From contig JAQTYQ010000013.1 of NCBI GenBank assembly GCA_028688225.1, positions 1 through 64,000 on the forward strand: a stretch of DNA of 64,000 nucleotides, written 5' to 3'. This stretch comes from Opitutaceae bacterium. Lineage in GTDB: Bacteria; Verrucomicrobiota; Verrucomicrobiia; Opitutales; Opitutaceae. Numbering within the stretch: the stretch's first letter is position 1; each line of letters opens with the position of its first letter. This document shows, piece after piece, positions 51,310-61,178 of the stretch. A program made the position numbers and the translations under genes. Below the pieces are notes generated by a model that saw only the letters and a program-made list of their open reading frames with translations, did not search any database and had not been told where the DNA came from.

Positions 51310-51625
51310 AACTGGCGTGTTTGTGCGGTGCGGCCATAGCTTCGGCAAGCCGAAAGGCGGCTCGGTGCGGGTAGCGGCCTCAATGGCGGTGCGCGGATTC
51401 CAGGGGCCGGCCGCCGGTGGGCCGATCCGCAGGTGCCGGTGAAACCAGTGATGCGCCTCCGGCCGGCTTCGCGGCCGCCCGCGGGATGTCCCGCCGTGCA
51501 CGGCGGAGCGAAATCACGGCCCCCATGCTTGAAAACGGCGGTGGACTGGAGATGGTTAAAATGGCCGCCGGCGGACAGCCCCCGTTCCGGCTCCCGCTGC
51601 GGCAGATCCCTCACGCTCATCAGGC
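51310..51625. other. Intergenic region between purH and apaG, no gene seen
   Basis: About 315 bases between divergent genes. Open frames exist but carry only Arg/Pro-rich shadow sequence. It should hold both promoters; none is distinct enough to place. Confidence 0.5.
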
Positions 51626-52012
51626 ATGGCGCATCCCTCCATCGAAATTCCGGGCCTCACCGCCCAGCTCGACCGTCTGGTCCATCATCACGGCGGCCCC
51701 TGCCTGCCGGAGGGAAAGCCGCATGCCTTCGTCTATTTCATCACGATCAAGAACGAATCGGACCGGATCGTCACACTGCTCGGCCGCAAATGGGTGATTG
51801 TGCATGGGGACGGCAGTCGGCTGGTCGTCGAGGGCGACAAGATCGTGGGCGAGACGCCCCGCCTGGCGCCGGGTGAGCATTTTTCCTACAACAGCTACCA
51901 TGTCACCGGCGGCAACGCCTCTGCCCACGGTTGCTTTCATGGGGTGGACGAATCCGGCCGGCATGTGCACGTGAAGCTGGCTCCGTTTGACATGGTGATC
52001 CCCGACGAATGA
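51626..52012 (+). CDS. apaG: ApaG-domain protein
   Basis: 128 residues. FVYFITIKNESDRIVTLLGR then KWVIVHGDGS, VVGETPRLAPGEHFSYNSYH-like block and GCFHGV give the fibronectin-like ApaG fold. In Enterobacteria apaG is linked to ksgA/apaH; here it stands beside a metallo-beta-lactamase-fold gene. Biochemical role not settled in general. Confidence 0.9.
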   Translation: MAHPSIEIPGLTAQLDRLVHHHGGPCLPEGKPHAFVYFITIKNESDRIVTLLGRKWVIVHGDGSRLVVEGDKIVGETPRLAPGEHFSYNSYHVTGGNASAHGCFHGVDESGRHVHVKLAPFDMVIPDE

Positions 52013-52108
52013 TCGCGTTTGCTCCCGGGTGGAGACCGGACCGCGCCACCCGGGCCCGGCGAAGGAAGCTTGCGCGGCTTGGCACCCTCGCTCTTGCTAG
52101 GCGCCCGC

Positions 52109-53467
52109 ATGAAGCTCATTGACCTCAACCGCGACGGCGGCATCGGCGCCAACTCCTTTTATGTCCAGCTCGGTGACCTGAAGATCGTCGTGGACTGCGG
52201 CCTTCATCCCAAGAAGGTCGGCCGCGCCGCGACCCCCGATTTCAGCCCGCTGCGGGGCGTGCCCCTCGATCTTATCATCATCACCCACTGCCACCTCGAC
52301 CATATCGGCAGCCTGCCGGTGCTGCTCCGCGAGCAGCCGCGGGCCCCGGTGATCATGACGGCGCCCAGCCGCATGCTGATCGAACGCATGCTGCACAATT
52401 CCGCCAATGTCATGGCGCGCCAGCGCGCGGAGGACAATATTCCCGACTATCCCCTTTTCACCCACGACGAGATCGACCGCCACGCCAGCCGCCTCACGCC
52501 TTTGTCCTACGGTCATGCGAAAAAAATCCGCGGGGCCCGCGAGGAGATCGAGGTCATGTTCCACCAGGCGGGCCACGTCGCGGGCGCGGCCGGCGTGGAA
52601 ATCCACCACAAGCAGCGGAAGCTGTTTTTCACGGGCGACGTGCTTTTCGAGGCGCAGCGCACCTGCCCGGCCGCCCGGTTCCCCGTCGACCATTTCGACA
52701 CCCTCGTCATGGAGACGACCCGGGGCGCCACCGAGCGCCCCGCCGGCAAGGAACGGGTGAACGAGGTCGCCCGCCTCGTCGCCACCATCAACGAGACCAT
52801 CCAGCGCGGCGGCTCGATGCTCATCCCGGTCTTCGCGCTCGGCCGGATGCAGGAGATTCTCTCGATCGTCCACGATGCGCGGAAGTTCGGCCGCGTCGTC
52901 GACTGCCCCATCTACGCCTCGGGCCTCGGGATCGACCTGTGCGATTATTACGACGACATCGCGCGCAAGACCAAGCAGGTGAACTTCACCCGGCAGGTTC
53001 TCAAGGAGCTGAAAGTCCGCCCGCTCCCGCGCAAGCTCGAGCCCGGCCGCCTGCCCGCGGAAAGCGCCCTCTATATCGTCAGCAGCGGCATGGTGGTGGA
53101 AAACACGCCATCCTACCTCATTGCCGCCGCCCTTGCCGGCCATGCCCGCCATACCCTCGGCTTCGTTGGCTATTGCGACCCGGAAACGCCCGGCGGTCGG
53201 CTGCTCGCCGCCCAGCCCGGCGAGACCTTTCTTTTCGACAAGGTCAACCTGCGGACCAAGCTGAAGGCGCACATTGTGCGCTTCGAATTGAGCGGCCACG
53301 CGGATCGCGACGAACTGCTCGACTTTGCCATCCACTGCCGCCCGCGGGCCATTGTGCTCACCCATGGCGACCCTCCGGCTCGTGCCTGGATGGCCCGGGC
53401 GTTGGACGGGAAGCTGTCCAAGACCAAGGTCATCGACCCCAAGCCGCTGCAAACCTATCAGGTTTGA
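52109..53467 (+). CDS. Metallo-beta-lactamase/beta-CASP RNase
   Basis: 452 residues. Zinc motif THCHLDHIG (HxHxDH), FFTGDVLFE, HADRDELLDF and HGDP follow the CPSF/RNase J-like order, with a beta-CASP insert (about 180-320) containing IPVFALGRMQE. Probably an RNA-processing exonuclease or endonuclease of the Ysh1/YmdB-type bacterial group. ATG 52109 was chosen because MKLIDLNRDGGIGANSF starts the fold. A long palindrome follows the stop. Confidence 0.88.
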   Translation: MKLIDLNRDGGIGANSFYVQLGDLKIVVDCGLHPKKVGRAATPDFSPLRGVPLDLIIITHCHLDHIGSLPVLLREQPRAPVIMTAPSRMLIERMLHNSANVMARQRAEDNIPDYPLFTHDEIDRHASRLTPLSYGHAKKIRGAREEIEVMFHQAGHVAGAAGVEIHHKQRKLFFTGDVLFEAQRTCPAARFPVDHFDTLVMETTRGATERPAGKERVNEVARLVATINETIQRGGSMLIPVFALGRMQEILSIVHDARKFGRVVDCPIYASGLGIDLCDYYDDIARKTKQVNFTRQVLKELKVRPLPRKLEPGRLPAESALYIVSSGMVVENTPSYLIAAALAGHARHTLGFVGYCDPETPGGRLLAAQPGETFLFDKVNLRTKLKAHIVRFELSGHADRDELLDFAIHCRPRAIVLTHGDPPARAWMARALDGKLSKTKVIDPKPLQTYQV

Positions 53468-53471
53468 GCCG

Positions 53472-53507
53472 TACGATTCGATGATCCGGTCGGATCATCG
53501 AATCGTA
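53472..53507. repeat. 17-bp perfect inverted repeat with 2-nt loop
   Basis: tacgattcgatgatccg (53472-53488) and cggatcatcgaatcgta (53491-53507) are exact complements separated by gt. It starts 5 bp after the nuclease stop and lies between convergent genes. No T-tract, so if it terminates transcription it is not canonical. It could also be a protein-binding site. Confidence 0.85.
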
Positions 53508-53606
53508 TCGACCGGCGCAGGGCGCCACACGTCGTGCTTCCGCGGCCGGCTCGTGAAAGCCGGGACGCGCGAGGTCTTCAGCCGTTCGCAGAACCCTGTC
53601 GCGGTG

Positions 53607-54425
53607 TCAGTCGCAATCGGGCGAATGCCCTTGGATCGTCAGCAACTCGCGCAGTCGCGCGCAGACCGCCGCATTGCCGGCCAGATAGTGGCTCCGCGGC
53701 ATCTTGAGATCGAATTGGCGGAGGGGAAACGGATTGTTCTGCAGGTAGCAGACCTCCGCGCCTCCGCCCAGCGCGATGGGATGGGCGGCGGCGATGTCCC
53801 ACACCCGCACGTTGTAGTCCAGCACGCCATCGAGCAGGCCGATGCCCACATAAGCCAGATGCAGCGCACTGCTGCCCAACCCGCGGATCTTGAACTGCTG
53901 GATGATCGGCGCCGCCTGCGGCACGAGCGCCTTTTCAGAGGGACTGTGAAATCCGATCAAACTGTTGGCATGCGGCGCTTCCGTCCGGGCGTGAACCTTT
54001 TCCCCTCCGTCGAAGGCGCCGAAACCCGGTCCGCCGTGGATCAGCGTCTTGCGCGCCATGTCGTAAACCACGCCGTAGACGGGCCGGCCGTCCTCCAGCA
54101 GGGCGAGCGAAATGGCGCAATAAGGAATGCCGGCGGCATAGTTGTTGGTGCCGTCGATCGGATCAAGCACCCAGCAATAGCGCGCCGTGGCCACGATCGG
54201 CTGCTCCGCCTCCAGCAGTTCCTCGCTGAACCCCTGGTCATCCGGGAATTGCTGTTTTAGCTCTCCCAGGATGGCTGCGGAAATCGCGAGGTCGGCAGCA
54301 GTCACCCGCGTGCCGTCCGATTTCCAGCTGCTTTGGGCGCGCCGGAATTCCCGGTGCAGCAGCGCGGTCTGTGCCTGGACGGCACGCTTTGCGGCCTCGA
54401 TGCGTTTTCTGAGCTCAGGATTCAT
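53607..54425 (-). CDS. Inositol-monophosphatase-family phosphatase
   Basis: 272 residues. WVLDPIDGTNNYA is the metal-binding D-P-x-D-G-T block, FSEELLEAE the upstream Glu block, and VWDIAAAHPIALGGGAEV the C-terminal WDxAA/G block. It hydrolyses a phosphate monoester such as inositol-1-phosphate or PAP (CysQ-like). Start ATG 54425. The same frame stays open far upstream on the GH3 antisense, which is not coding. Confidence 0.88.
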   Translation of the reverse strand: MNPELRKRIEAAKRAVQAQTALLHREFRRAQSSWKSDGTRVTAADLAISAAILGELKQQFPDDQGFSEELLEAEQPIVATARYCWVLDPIDGTNNYAAGIPYCAISLALLEDGRPVYGVVYDMARKTLIHGGPGFGAFDGGEKVHARTEAPHANSLIGFHSPSEKALVPQAAPIIQQFKIRGLGSSALHLAYVGIGLLDGVLDYNVRVWDIAAAHPIALGGGAEVCYLQNNPFPLRQFDLKMPRSHYLAGNAAVCARLRELLTIQGHSPDCD

Positions 54426-54659
54426 CCCGCAACGAAGAACACGAAATCGCGAAGAACCAAGCCCGGAATCCTCCCGCGACTCCCACGGCGAAAACGTCGC
54501 ATCTCCGGCCTGATGAAGCCGGGACGCCCTCGTCCCCGGCGGATCTCCCGCTCCGAGGCGTAGGCTGAAGCGCTGCGCCACGATGCAGGTCGCTTGTGGC
54601 CTTCTACGCTGAGTGAAACACGCTTGTGTCCGGTTTGCGCATTTGGTGCGCTCAGCCCG

Positions 54660-57356
54660 ATGCGCCTGCCCCTTCCGCTTGTCGCCGCTCTGGCCATGAA
54701 TGTCCTGCTTGGTATGAATGCAAACGCGGACTGCCCGACCTGCCCGAAAGTCATGCTGCTCACTGGCGATCTCGAGTACCGCCGCCTGCCCGAGGGCATC
54801 GAGAAGGCCGCCTGGGATCAGTGCCCTGCCTATGCCGAGACGGCCTTTGGCCGCTCCTTTGTGGCCATGGTTCCCGGTCTGGGCATCGGGAGGTACACGG
54901 TGGAAATCGATCTGGCTGAAATCGTCTGCCGGGCTGAAGACCAGCGGCTCATGGATGTCTGGTGCGGATCCGTTTACCTCGCCCGCAACCTCGATGTCTT
55001 CAAGGCCGCCGGCGGTTTTGCCAAGGCCTATCGGCTCCGTGGCTCGGTGGAGCGGGACGAAAATCCGCCAGGCTATCCCCTGACCATCACGTTCCGCGGC
55101 CAGAGGGATGCCGCCATGTTTTGCGCCATCCGGATCAGGAATGCCGCCGGCGCCGTCATCGCCAGCCTCACGGCCGATGAACTGCACGCCTCCGAGCCGC
55201 TCGGCGCGGAGCGGATTCCCGACATCAAGCCGGCGCCCATCTACGCCGATCCGTCTCAACCCATGGAGCCGCGGGTCGATGATTTGATCCGGCGGATGTC
55301 CCTGCGCGAAAAGGTCGCCCAGATGGTCAACGACGCGCCGGCCATTGATCGCCTGGGCGTGCCGGCTTATGATTACTGGAACGAATGTCTGCACGGCGTC
55401 GCGCGGGCCGGGGTGGCCACGGTCTTTCCCCAAGCCATCGGCCTGGCCGCGACCTGGGACCCCGGCCTGGTGCATGGGATCGCCGGCGTCATCGCCACCG
55501 AGGCGCGGGCCAAGCATCACGACGCGATCCGCCGGGGCATCCACGCCGGCTATTACGGTCTCACGTTCTGGTCGCCCAACATCAATCTCTTCCGCGATCC
55601 GCGCTGGGGTCGCGGGCAGGAGACCTACGGCGAGGACCCTTTTTTGACCGGCCGCCTGGCGGTGGCGTTCATCACGGGTCTGCAGGGCGACGATCCGCGT
55701 TACGTGAAGATCCTGGCCTGTGCCAAGCACTTTGCCGTGCATAGCGGCCCGGAGTCGCTCCGGCATACCTTCGACGCCGAGCCGTCCGCGCAGGACCTCC
55801 ACGACAGCTACCTGCCGCACTTCGAGGCGGCCGTCCGCGAAGCGCAGGTCGGGGCCGTCATGAGCGCCTACAACCGCGTCGATGGCGAGTCCGCCACCTC
55901 GAGCCCGCTCCTTCTGACCGGGCTGCTGCGCAAACACTGGGGCTTCCAGGGGCACGTCGTCTCCGATTGCGACGCTGTCTCCGACATCTGGTTGACCCAC
56001 CATCTGGTGGCCACGCCTGAGGAGGCCGCGGCGCGGGCCGTCAAGGCCGGCTGCGATCTCAATTGCGGCAACCAGTATTACGCCCTGTCCCGGGCGGTGA
56101 AGAAAGGACTGCTGACCGAACCGGACATCGATCGGGCGCTGCGGCGCATTTTCCTGTCCCGTTTCCGCCTGGGCATGTTTGATCCGGACGCGGTGGTGCC
56201 CTACGCGCAGATCCCCGTGTCCGAGGTGGACTCACCGGCCCATGCCGCGCTGGCCCTGCAGGTGGCGCAGGAATCCATCGTCCTGCTGAAAAATACCGGC
56301 ATCCTGCCACTGGACCGGACCCGACTGAAACGCCTGGCGGTCATCGGGCCCAATGCCGACTCCGTGCCGGTGCTGCTGGGCAACTACCATGGTACGCCGT
56401 CACATCCGGTCACGATCGTGCAGGGCATCAGGGAAGCCGCGGGCTCCGGCATCGAGGTCGTGGCGGCGCCCGGCTGTCCCCTGGCGCAGAAAAAAGGCGA
56501 AAGGACCGATCCGGATTCATCCGACTTCCGGCCGGCGCTGGAGCTGGCGCGCACCAGCGATGCCGTGATCTATGTCGGCGGTATCAGCCCGGAGCTTGAG
56601 GGCGAGGAAATGCGGGTCGACTACGAGGGTTTCAGCGGAGGCGATCGCACCCGCATCGAATTGCCCGCCGTCCAGACGCGCCTGCTCCAGGCTCTGCAGG
56701 CCACGGGCAAGCCGGTCATTTTTGTCAATTGCAGTGGCAGCGCGATCGCCATGCCATGGGAAACGGAGCATCTGCCCGCGCTTTTGCAGGCCTGGTATCC
56801 CGGCCAGGCCGGCGGCACTGCGGTCGCGGGCATCCTCTTCGGCGACTGCAATCCATCGGGCCGGCTGCCGGTCACCTTCTACCGGTCGACGGAGGATCTG
56901 CCGCCGTTCGAGGATTACGCCATGGCCAACCGGACTTATCGGTTTTTCACGGGCCGACCCCTCTTCGTTTTTGGTCATGGCCTGAGTTATACCAAGTTCA
57001 GCTACGGCCCGGTGCGGCTCGACGCGGGGGAAGTCCGGGCTGACAGCGCCATCCGGCTGAGCGTGGACATCGCCAACACGGGCGCGCGCGATGGCGACGA
57101 GATCATGCAGGTCTACGCCCATCGCTTGGGGGCGGATGATCCGCACCTGCCCCGGCAGCGTCTCTGCGCGTTCCAGCGCGTTCGGGTGCCCCGGGGGCAA
57201 CGCGTCGTCGTCAGCCTGTCGTTTCCGACCAGCACGCTGCGCCGTTGGGATTCGCCTTCCAACTCCTATGTGGTCGATCCTGGCGAGTACGAACTGCAGG
57301 TGGGCGCCTCGGCGGCGGACATCCGCCAGACCGCCAAAATGCGCATCGTCCCATAG
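54660..57356 (+). CDS. Secreted GH3 glycosidase with N-terminal malectin-like domain
   Basis: 898 residues. Signal peptide (about 1-25). Residues about 30-185 resemble a malectin/CBM-like domain (DVWCGSVYLARNLDVFKAAG). GH3 N-domain (about 200-500) with YDYWNECLHGVARAG and VFPQAIGLAATWD, typical of beta-xylosidase-like GH3; the nucleophile Asp lies in VVSDCDAVSDIW. The GH3 C-domain and a fibronectin-III-like end (LRRWDSPSNSYVVDPGEYEL) complete it. Likely xylan or glucan degradation outside the cytoplasm. Start ATG 54660 begins the signal. Confidence 0.92.
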   Translation: MRLPLPLVAALAMNVLLGMNANADCPTCPKVMLLTGDLEYRRLPEGIEKAAWDQCPAYAETAFGRSFVAMVPGLGIGRYTVEIDLAEIVCRAEDQRLMDVWCGSVYLARNLDVFKAAGGFAKAYRLRGSVERDENPPGYPLTITFRGQRDAAMFCAIRIRNAAGAVIASLTADELHASEPLGAERIPDIKPAPIYADPSQPMEPRVDDLIRRMSLREKVAQMVNDAPAIDRLGVPAYDYWNECLHGVARAGVATVFPQAIGLAATWDPGLVHGIAGVIATEARAKHHDAIRRGIHAGYYGLTFWSPNINLFRDPRWGRGQETYGEDPFLTGRLAVAFITGLQGDDPRYVKILACAKHFAVHSGPESLRHTFDAEPSAQDLHDSYLPHFEAAVREAQVGAVMSAYNRVDGESATSSPLLLTGLLRKHWGFQGHVVSDCDAVSDIWLTHHLVATPEEAAARAVKAGCDLNCGNQYYALSRAVKKGLLTEPDIDRALRRIFLSRFRLGMFDPDAVVPYAQIPVSEVDSPAHAALALQVAQESIVLLKNTGILPLDRTRLKRLAVIGPNADSVPVLLGNYHGTPSHPVTIVQGIREAAGSGIEVVAAPGCPLAQKKGERTDPDSSDFRPALELARTSDAVIYVGGISPELEGEEMRVDYEGFSGGDRTRIELPAVQTRLLQALQATGKPVIFVNCSGSAIAMPWETEHLPALLQAWYPGQAGGTAVAGILFGDCNPSGRLPVTFYRSTEDLPPFEDYAMANRTYRFFTGRPLFVFGHGLSYTKFSYGPVRLDAGEVRADSAIRLSVDIANTGARDGDEIMQVYAHRLGADDPHLPRQRLCAFQRVRVPRGQRVVVSLSFPTSTLRRWDSPSNSYVVDPGEYELQVGASAADIRQTAKMRIVP

Positions 57357-57452
57357 GAAAGTGCGAGGGTTGGTAGGGCGGGACCGATGGGCCCGCCGTA
57401 ATGCCTGTCGCACCGAAGACGGCTATTCAATTTTCAACAGGCGGGAAATAGG

Positions 57453-58040
57453 TCATTCGTAGTCGTACAGCTTGGGATCGCGCACGGGCGGGCCGCGGCG
57501 CGCACGGAAGCGATGTCGGGCCTCTTTGGGATCGGCCGCCGGCTTGGGCCCGGCACCGGGCTCGCCGCCATCAGGATCGTCCGGGTCCTGCCCTCCGCCA
57601 AAAGCCTCCCCCAGCTGCTCCTCCAGCTTGTCCGGATCGGCACCCTCCTCGAGTTTGCGCACGGCTTCCTCCATCTCTCCGTCGAGTTTTTCCCCGGTCA
57701 GCTCGGACATGCGCCGCATCATGCGCCCCATGGCGCGCGGATCGTTTTCGTCGATGTTGGCGAACTCGCCCTCCATGGCCGACATCGCCGCCTCCATCCG
57801 TGCCTCCTCCGCCGGATCGCCACCCGGACCGGCGGGCATCGTTTCACCTTTCCCGGCATCCGGTGTCCGCGCCTCGCTTTTCCGGATCCGTCCGGTCAGC
57901 GCAAACGGCGAAATGATCTTGCGCATGCGGTAGGCCGGATTGTCGGGACACCTCGGGACGGTCCGCCCCTGCGCGAACGTCTTCGCGTAGAAGGAGTAGA
58001 TTTTGTTATTGTCCGGGCAGTAGTACTCGTAGATCGGCAT
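57453..58040 (-). CDS. FmdB-type zinc-ribbon protein
   Basis: 195 residues. MPIYEYYCPDNNKIYSFYAK is the FmdB regulatory-protein start, with RCPD later; the usual four-Cys pattern is incomplete (only two cysteines, C8 and C31). Then a long acidic, Met/Glu-rich helical region (about 75-150) and a Gly/Asp/Pro-rich tail. The start at ATG 58040 is fixed by the FmdB motif. Function unknown. Confidence 0.8.
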   Translation of the reverse strand: MPIYEYYCPDNNKIYSFYAKTFAQGRTVPRCPDNPAYRMRKIISPFALTGRIRKSEARTPDAGKGETMPAGPGGDPAEEARMEAAMSAMEGEFANIDENDPRAMGRMMRRMSELTGEKLDGEMEEAVRKLEEGADPDKLEEQLGEAFGGGQDPDDPDGGEPGAGPKPAADPKEARHRFRARRGPPVRDPKLYDYE

Positions 58041-58173
58041 GACGGGCTTGGTTGACCACAGATTGCACTGATCGGCATCAATACAAGACAACTTCTTCGT
58101 CCTCGCAAGTGGGACCCGGCACCGTGTGTCCTTGGCGGTCCTCATGGAGGGGACTGGTCTCCCTACCGCCTCG

Positions 58174-59418
58174 TTACTTCGACTGCGACATTGGGCTGAA
58201 TGGATCCCGCCGCGGTTCCACCGCGTTGGGCGCATCCGTGCGATGCGCGGCGGATCGTCCCAGTTGGTGCCCGTGCTGCACGACCGGAGGCTTCCCGCGC
58301 TGGTTCATCTGATCGATCACGGCCGCCAGCCGGCGGCGCTTTTCATCCGTCTGCGTAAACATCTCCAGCTGCGCCGGGCCCTCCTCCACGCCGGAAAAGC
58401 GCACGCTGACCAGCCGCAGCGGCCGCCGCTTCGTCCACGCCTTTTTCAGCAGCGACCGCACCAGCGGATAAAACGGCGTCTCGAGCTCCGTGGCGGCTTC
58501 CAGACTCTGCCCGGCCGTCTCGTTCTCCATGCCGGGATAGCGCACCTTGATGGTCATGGTCCTCACCCGCTTTCCGTCGGCGCGGATCTTGGGCATGAGC
58601 TCGTCGATCATGCGCTTGGCGATGCGCTCGATCTCCGCAAATTCGGCGACGTCCTGCGGAAAGGTTTCCTGTTGCGAGTAGGATTTCGCATCCTCGGCGG
58701 CGGTTTCAACCGCGCTCGCATCCTGACCGCGGGCGGTCGCCAGTACCTCACGCCAGAAATTCCCGCAGAGGGCATGCAGCTCGTCCTCGCTCCGTGCCCG
58801 CAGGTCGCGGACAAGGTGGATGCCCTGCGCCTTGAGGGCGGCCTCCGTCTTCACGCCGATGCCCGGCAGGCGTCCGATTCCGAGCGGAGCGAGAAAATCC
58901 GCCTCCGTGCCGGGTGGAACCACCACGAACCCGCGGGGTTTGCGCAGCTTGCTGGCGATGGCGGCGACCAGTTTGTTCGCGGCGATGCCGAAGGAAACCG
59001 GGAGGCCAAGTTTCCGGTCGATGCGGTCCTGGAGCGTCCGCACCGCGGCCTCGATCGCGGCCGGCGTCTTGAATCCACACAGTCCCAGATCGAGATAGCC
59101 CTCGTCAATCGAGCGCCGCTCCACCACGGGCGTCAGCTCCTCGCACAGGGCGAACAGTCGGCGCGAGTACTCGCCATAACGGCCGGAGGCGTGTTCGACG
59201 AGGATAAGGTCGGGGCAGACTTTGAGCGCCCGCGCCGTCGGCATCGGCGTGTAGACGCCGCAGGCCCGCGCCTCGTAGCTGGCGGACGAGATGATCCCGC
59301 GCCGCCTCCCGCCCACCGCCACCTTCCGGCCGCGCAGGGACGGATCCAGCACCTGTTCGACCGAGACGAAGAACGCATCGGCGTCGAGATGAACGATGGT
59401 GGGCAGATCGGTTTGCAT
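58174..59418 (-). CDS. dinB: DNA polymerase IV (Y-family)
   Basis: 414 residues. IVHLDADAFFVSVEQ carries the first catalytic Asp, YEARACGVYTPMPTARA the finger region, and ERRSIDEGYLDL the second catalytic D-E. Helix-hairpin-helix LGIGRLPGIGVKT and a little-finger domain follow. The C-terminus extends about 40 residues beyond the usual end and is basic. Translesion synthesis polymerase. Usually SOS-controlled; no LexA box was identified by eye. Confidence 0.93.
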   Translation of the reverse strand: MQTDLPTIVHLDADAFFVSVEQVLDPSLRGRKVAVGGRRRGIISSASYEARACGVYTPMPTARALKVCPDLILVEHASGRYGEYSRRLFALCEELTPVVERRSIDEGYLDLGLCGFKTPAAIEAAVRTLQDRIDRKLGLPVSFGIAANKLVAAIASKLRKPRGFVVVPPGTEADFLAPLGIGRLPGIGVKTEAALKAQGIHLVRDLRARSEDELHALCGNFWREVLATARGQDASAVETAAEDAKSYSQQETFPQDVAEFAEIERIAKRMIDELMPKIRADGKRVRTMTIKVRYPGMENETAGQSLEAATELETPFYPLVRSLLKKAWTKRRPLRLVSVRFSGVEEGPAQLEMFTQTDEKRRRLAAVIDQMNQRGKPPVVQHGHQLGRSAAHRTDAPNAVEPRRDPFSPMSQSK

Positions 59419-59561
59419 GAGACGTTTGCCGGGATCGGCAATTCCTAAACCAGTCCCGGCCGAAAATAAAACCCGAAGCGCGCGCCCGCCGCCGGCAGAG
59501 ATCGCAGCACCGCATTGACGGAACGCCCCGGAACGGTAGATTGGCTCAACCTTCCCCGTCC

Positions 59562-60899
59562 ATGCCTGCCGCCCCGGTGGTTATCCTTCACGGTTACAGC
59601 GACGACCGGCGTTCCTTCGTGCCGCTCTCCCGGTTTCTCAAGGACAAGGGCTTCCACGTCGTGCCGATTTACCTCGGCGACTACCTCACGCTGGAGGACG
59701 CCATCACCATCCCCGATCTGGCCAAGGCCTTTGATGCCGCCCTGCGCGCCACCGGCCTGCCGGTGGATCAGGCGGGCGGTCTCGACCTCGTGGTGCATTC
59801 CACCGGCAGCCTGGTGGCCCGGGAGTGGATGACGCGGTTTTATCTCGAAGCCGGCCGGAAGTGCCCCGTGGCGCATTACCTGATGCTGGCCCCCGCCAAC
59901 CACGGCTCGCCGCTGGGGCATCTGGGCAAGACCATGTTCGGCCGCATCGTCAAGGGCTGGAAAACCGGCTTCGAGTCCGGCACCCAGGTGCTGAACAGCC
60001 TCGAACTGGCTTCGCCCTACACGTGGAGCCTGGCCCGGCGCGACCTTTTCGGCGACCGCTCCTTCTACCGACCCGACGTGTGCATGGCGGCGGTCCTCGT
60101 CGGCTCCCGGCCCTACCAGTCGGGCCTGCGCCGGCTCGTGGACAAGAACGGCGGCGACGGCACGGTTTACGTCTGCACCGCCAACCTGAACACCACCGGC
60201 CTGAGCGTCCGTTTCCACCGGCAGACTCAGCCGGCGGAGGTCTCCGTGTGGCCGGGCGCGGCCCGGCCCATCGCCCTGGGGGTCTTCCCCGACCGCGATC
60301 ACTCCACCATCACGCGGCCGGACACGGGCGACGCCGGTCTCGGCGAGCTGGTGGTCGATTTCCTCACTCTCGCCTCGCCGGCCGCCTACGCCGCCTACCG
60401 GCAGCGCTGCGACCGGCTCACCGCCGCCACGCTTCCCGCCGCTCCCGCCGCCGACATCTATCACACCTACCAGAATCTCGTCGCCCGCGTGACCGACGAC
60501 CTCGGGTATCCCGTCCCCGATTACTTCCTCGAATTCTACGAAGCGCCGCGAACGCCGCGCGACAACCTCCGCGTGGATGATCTCATGGTCAAGGTGCATG
60601 CCGAGATCCTGGAGAGCGTGCATGCCTGCACCAACGACCCGAGCTTCCGCTCGCTGATCTTCGATCTCACCGACCTGAACCGTGCCCTCGCCGGCGGCCG
60701 GAAGCTCATGTTCAGCCTCTCCGCGGCGCCGCTCAGCGGAATCGTCGGCTACAGCGCCGGCGCGGCCAACGACATCAGCGAGCTGCCCGTGGATCTTCAG
60801 CCAGGCCAAAGCTTCTGGCGTCCCAACCAGACCGTCCTCGCCGACCTGATCGTCGAGCGCACGCAGGCCGAAAAGGCGTTCCGGCTCTACCGGGCGTGA
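59562..60899 (+). CDS. Alpha/beta-hydrolase-fold lipase/esterase
   Basis: 445 residues. VVILHGYSDDRRSF is the oxyanion-hole block, and VVHSTGSLVAREW holds the nucleophile Ser (H-S-T-G-S variant of GxSxG). A His candidate lies in DRDHSTITRP. The C-terminal ~160 residues (after AAYAAYRQRCDRL) form an extra beta-rich domain of unknown role. No signal peptide. ATG 59562 chosen because the hydrolase fold begins within 10 residues. Confidence 0.8.
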   Translation: MPAAPVVILHGYSDDRRSFVPLSRFLKDKGFHVVPIYLGDYLTLEDAITIPDLAKAFDAALRATGLPVDQAGGLDLVVHSTGSLVAREWMTRFYLEAGRKCPVAHYLMLAPANHGSPLGHLGKTMFGRIVKGWKTGFESGTQVLNSLELASPYTWSLARRDLFGDRSFYRPDVCMAAVLVGSRPYQSGLRRLVDKNGGDGTVYVCTANLNTTGLSVRFHRQTQPAEVSVWPGAARPIALGVFPDRDHSTITRPDTGDAGLGELVVDFLTLASPAAYAAYRQRCDRLTAATLPAAPAADIYHTYQNLVARVTDDLGYPVPDYFLEFYEAPRTPRDNLRVDDLMVKVHAEILESVHACTNDPSFRSLIFDLTDLNRALAGGRKLMFSLSAAPLSGIVGYSAGAANDISELPVDLQPGQSFWRPNQTVLADLIVERTQAEKAFRLYRA

Positions 60900-61178
60900 T
60901 CACACCGCCCCCACGAGACAGAGGGCAGCGGGGAGTGTTTTTGGGGGGCCGAAGCCAAATCCGGGCGCTCCCGTTCCGACGGCCTGATCGCCCTCCTGCG
61001 CCGCGCGCACCCGCAGGCACAGACGAGGCGGCGGGCTCGAAAGCGCGCTGATCCCTCTCGGGCATCACTGATGCCGGAACAAGTATTTCCGGGCATTATA
61101 CGGATCTGCTATAAACGAGGGAGCGAATAAAGCAGGTGCAAGCGGCGACCGGCGCCGCTTTTGCCCCGCCCTCACATC

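Noticed and set aside
53607-56003. A 798-codon open frame on the minus strand covering the phosphatase and most of the GH3 gene
   Set aside because: Only the 272 residues from 54425 show a domain. The upstream part is antisense to a well-supported GH3 gene and is an artefact of high GC3.
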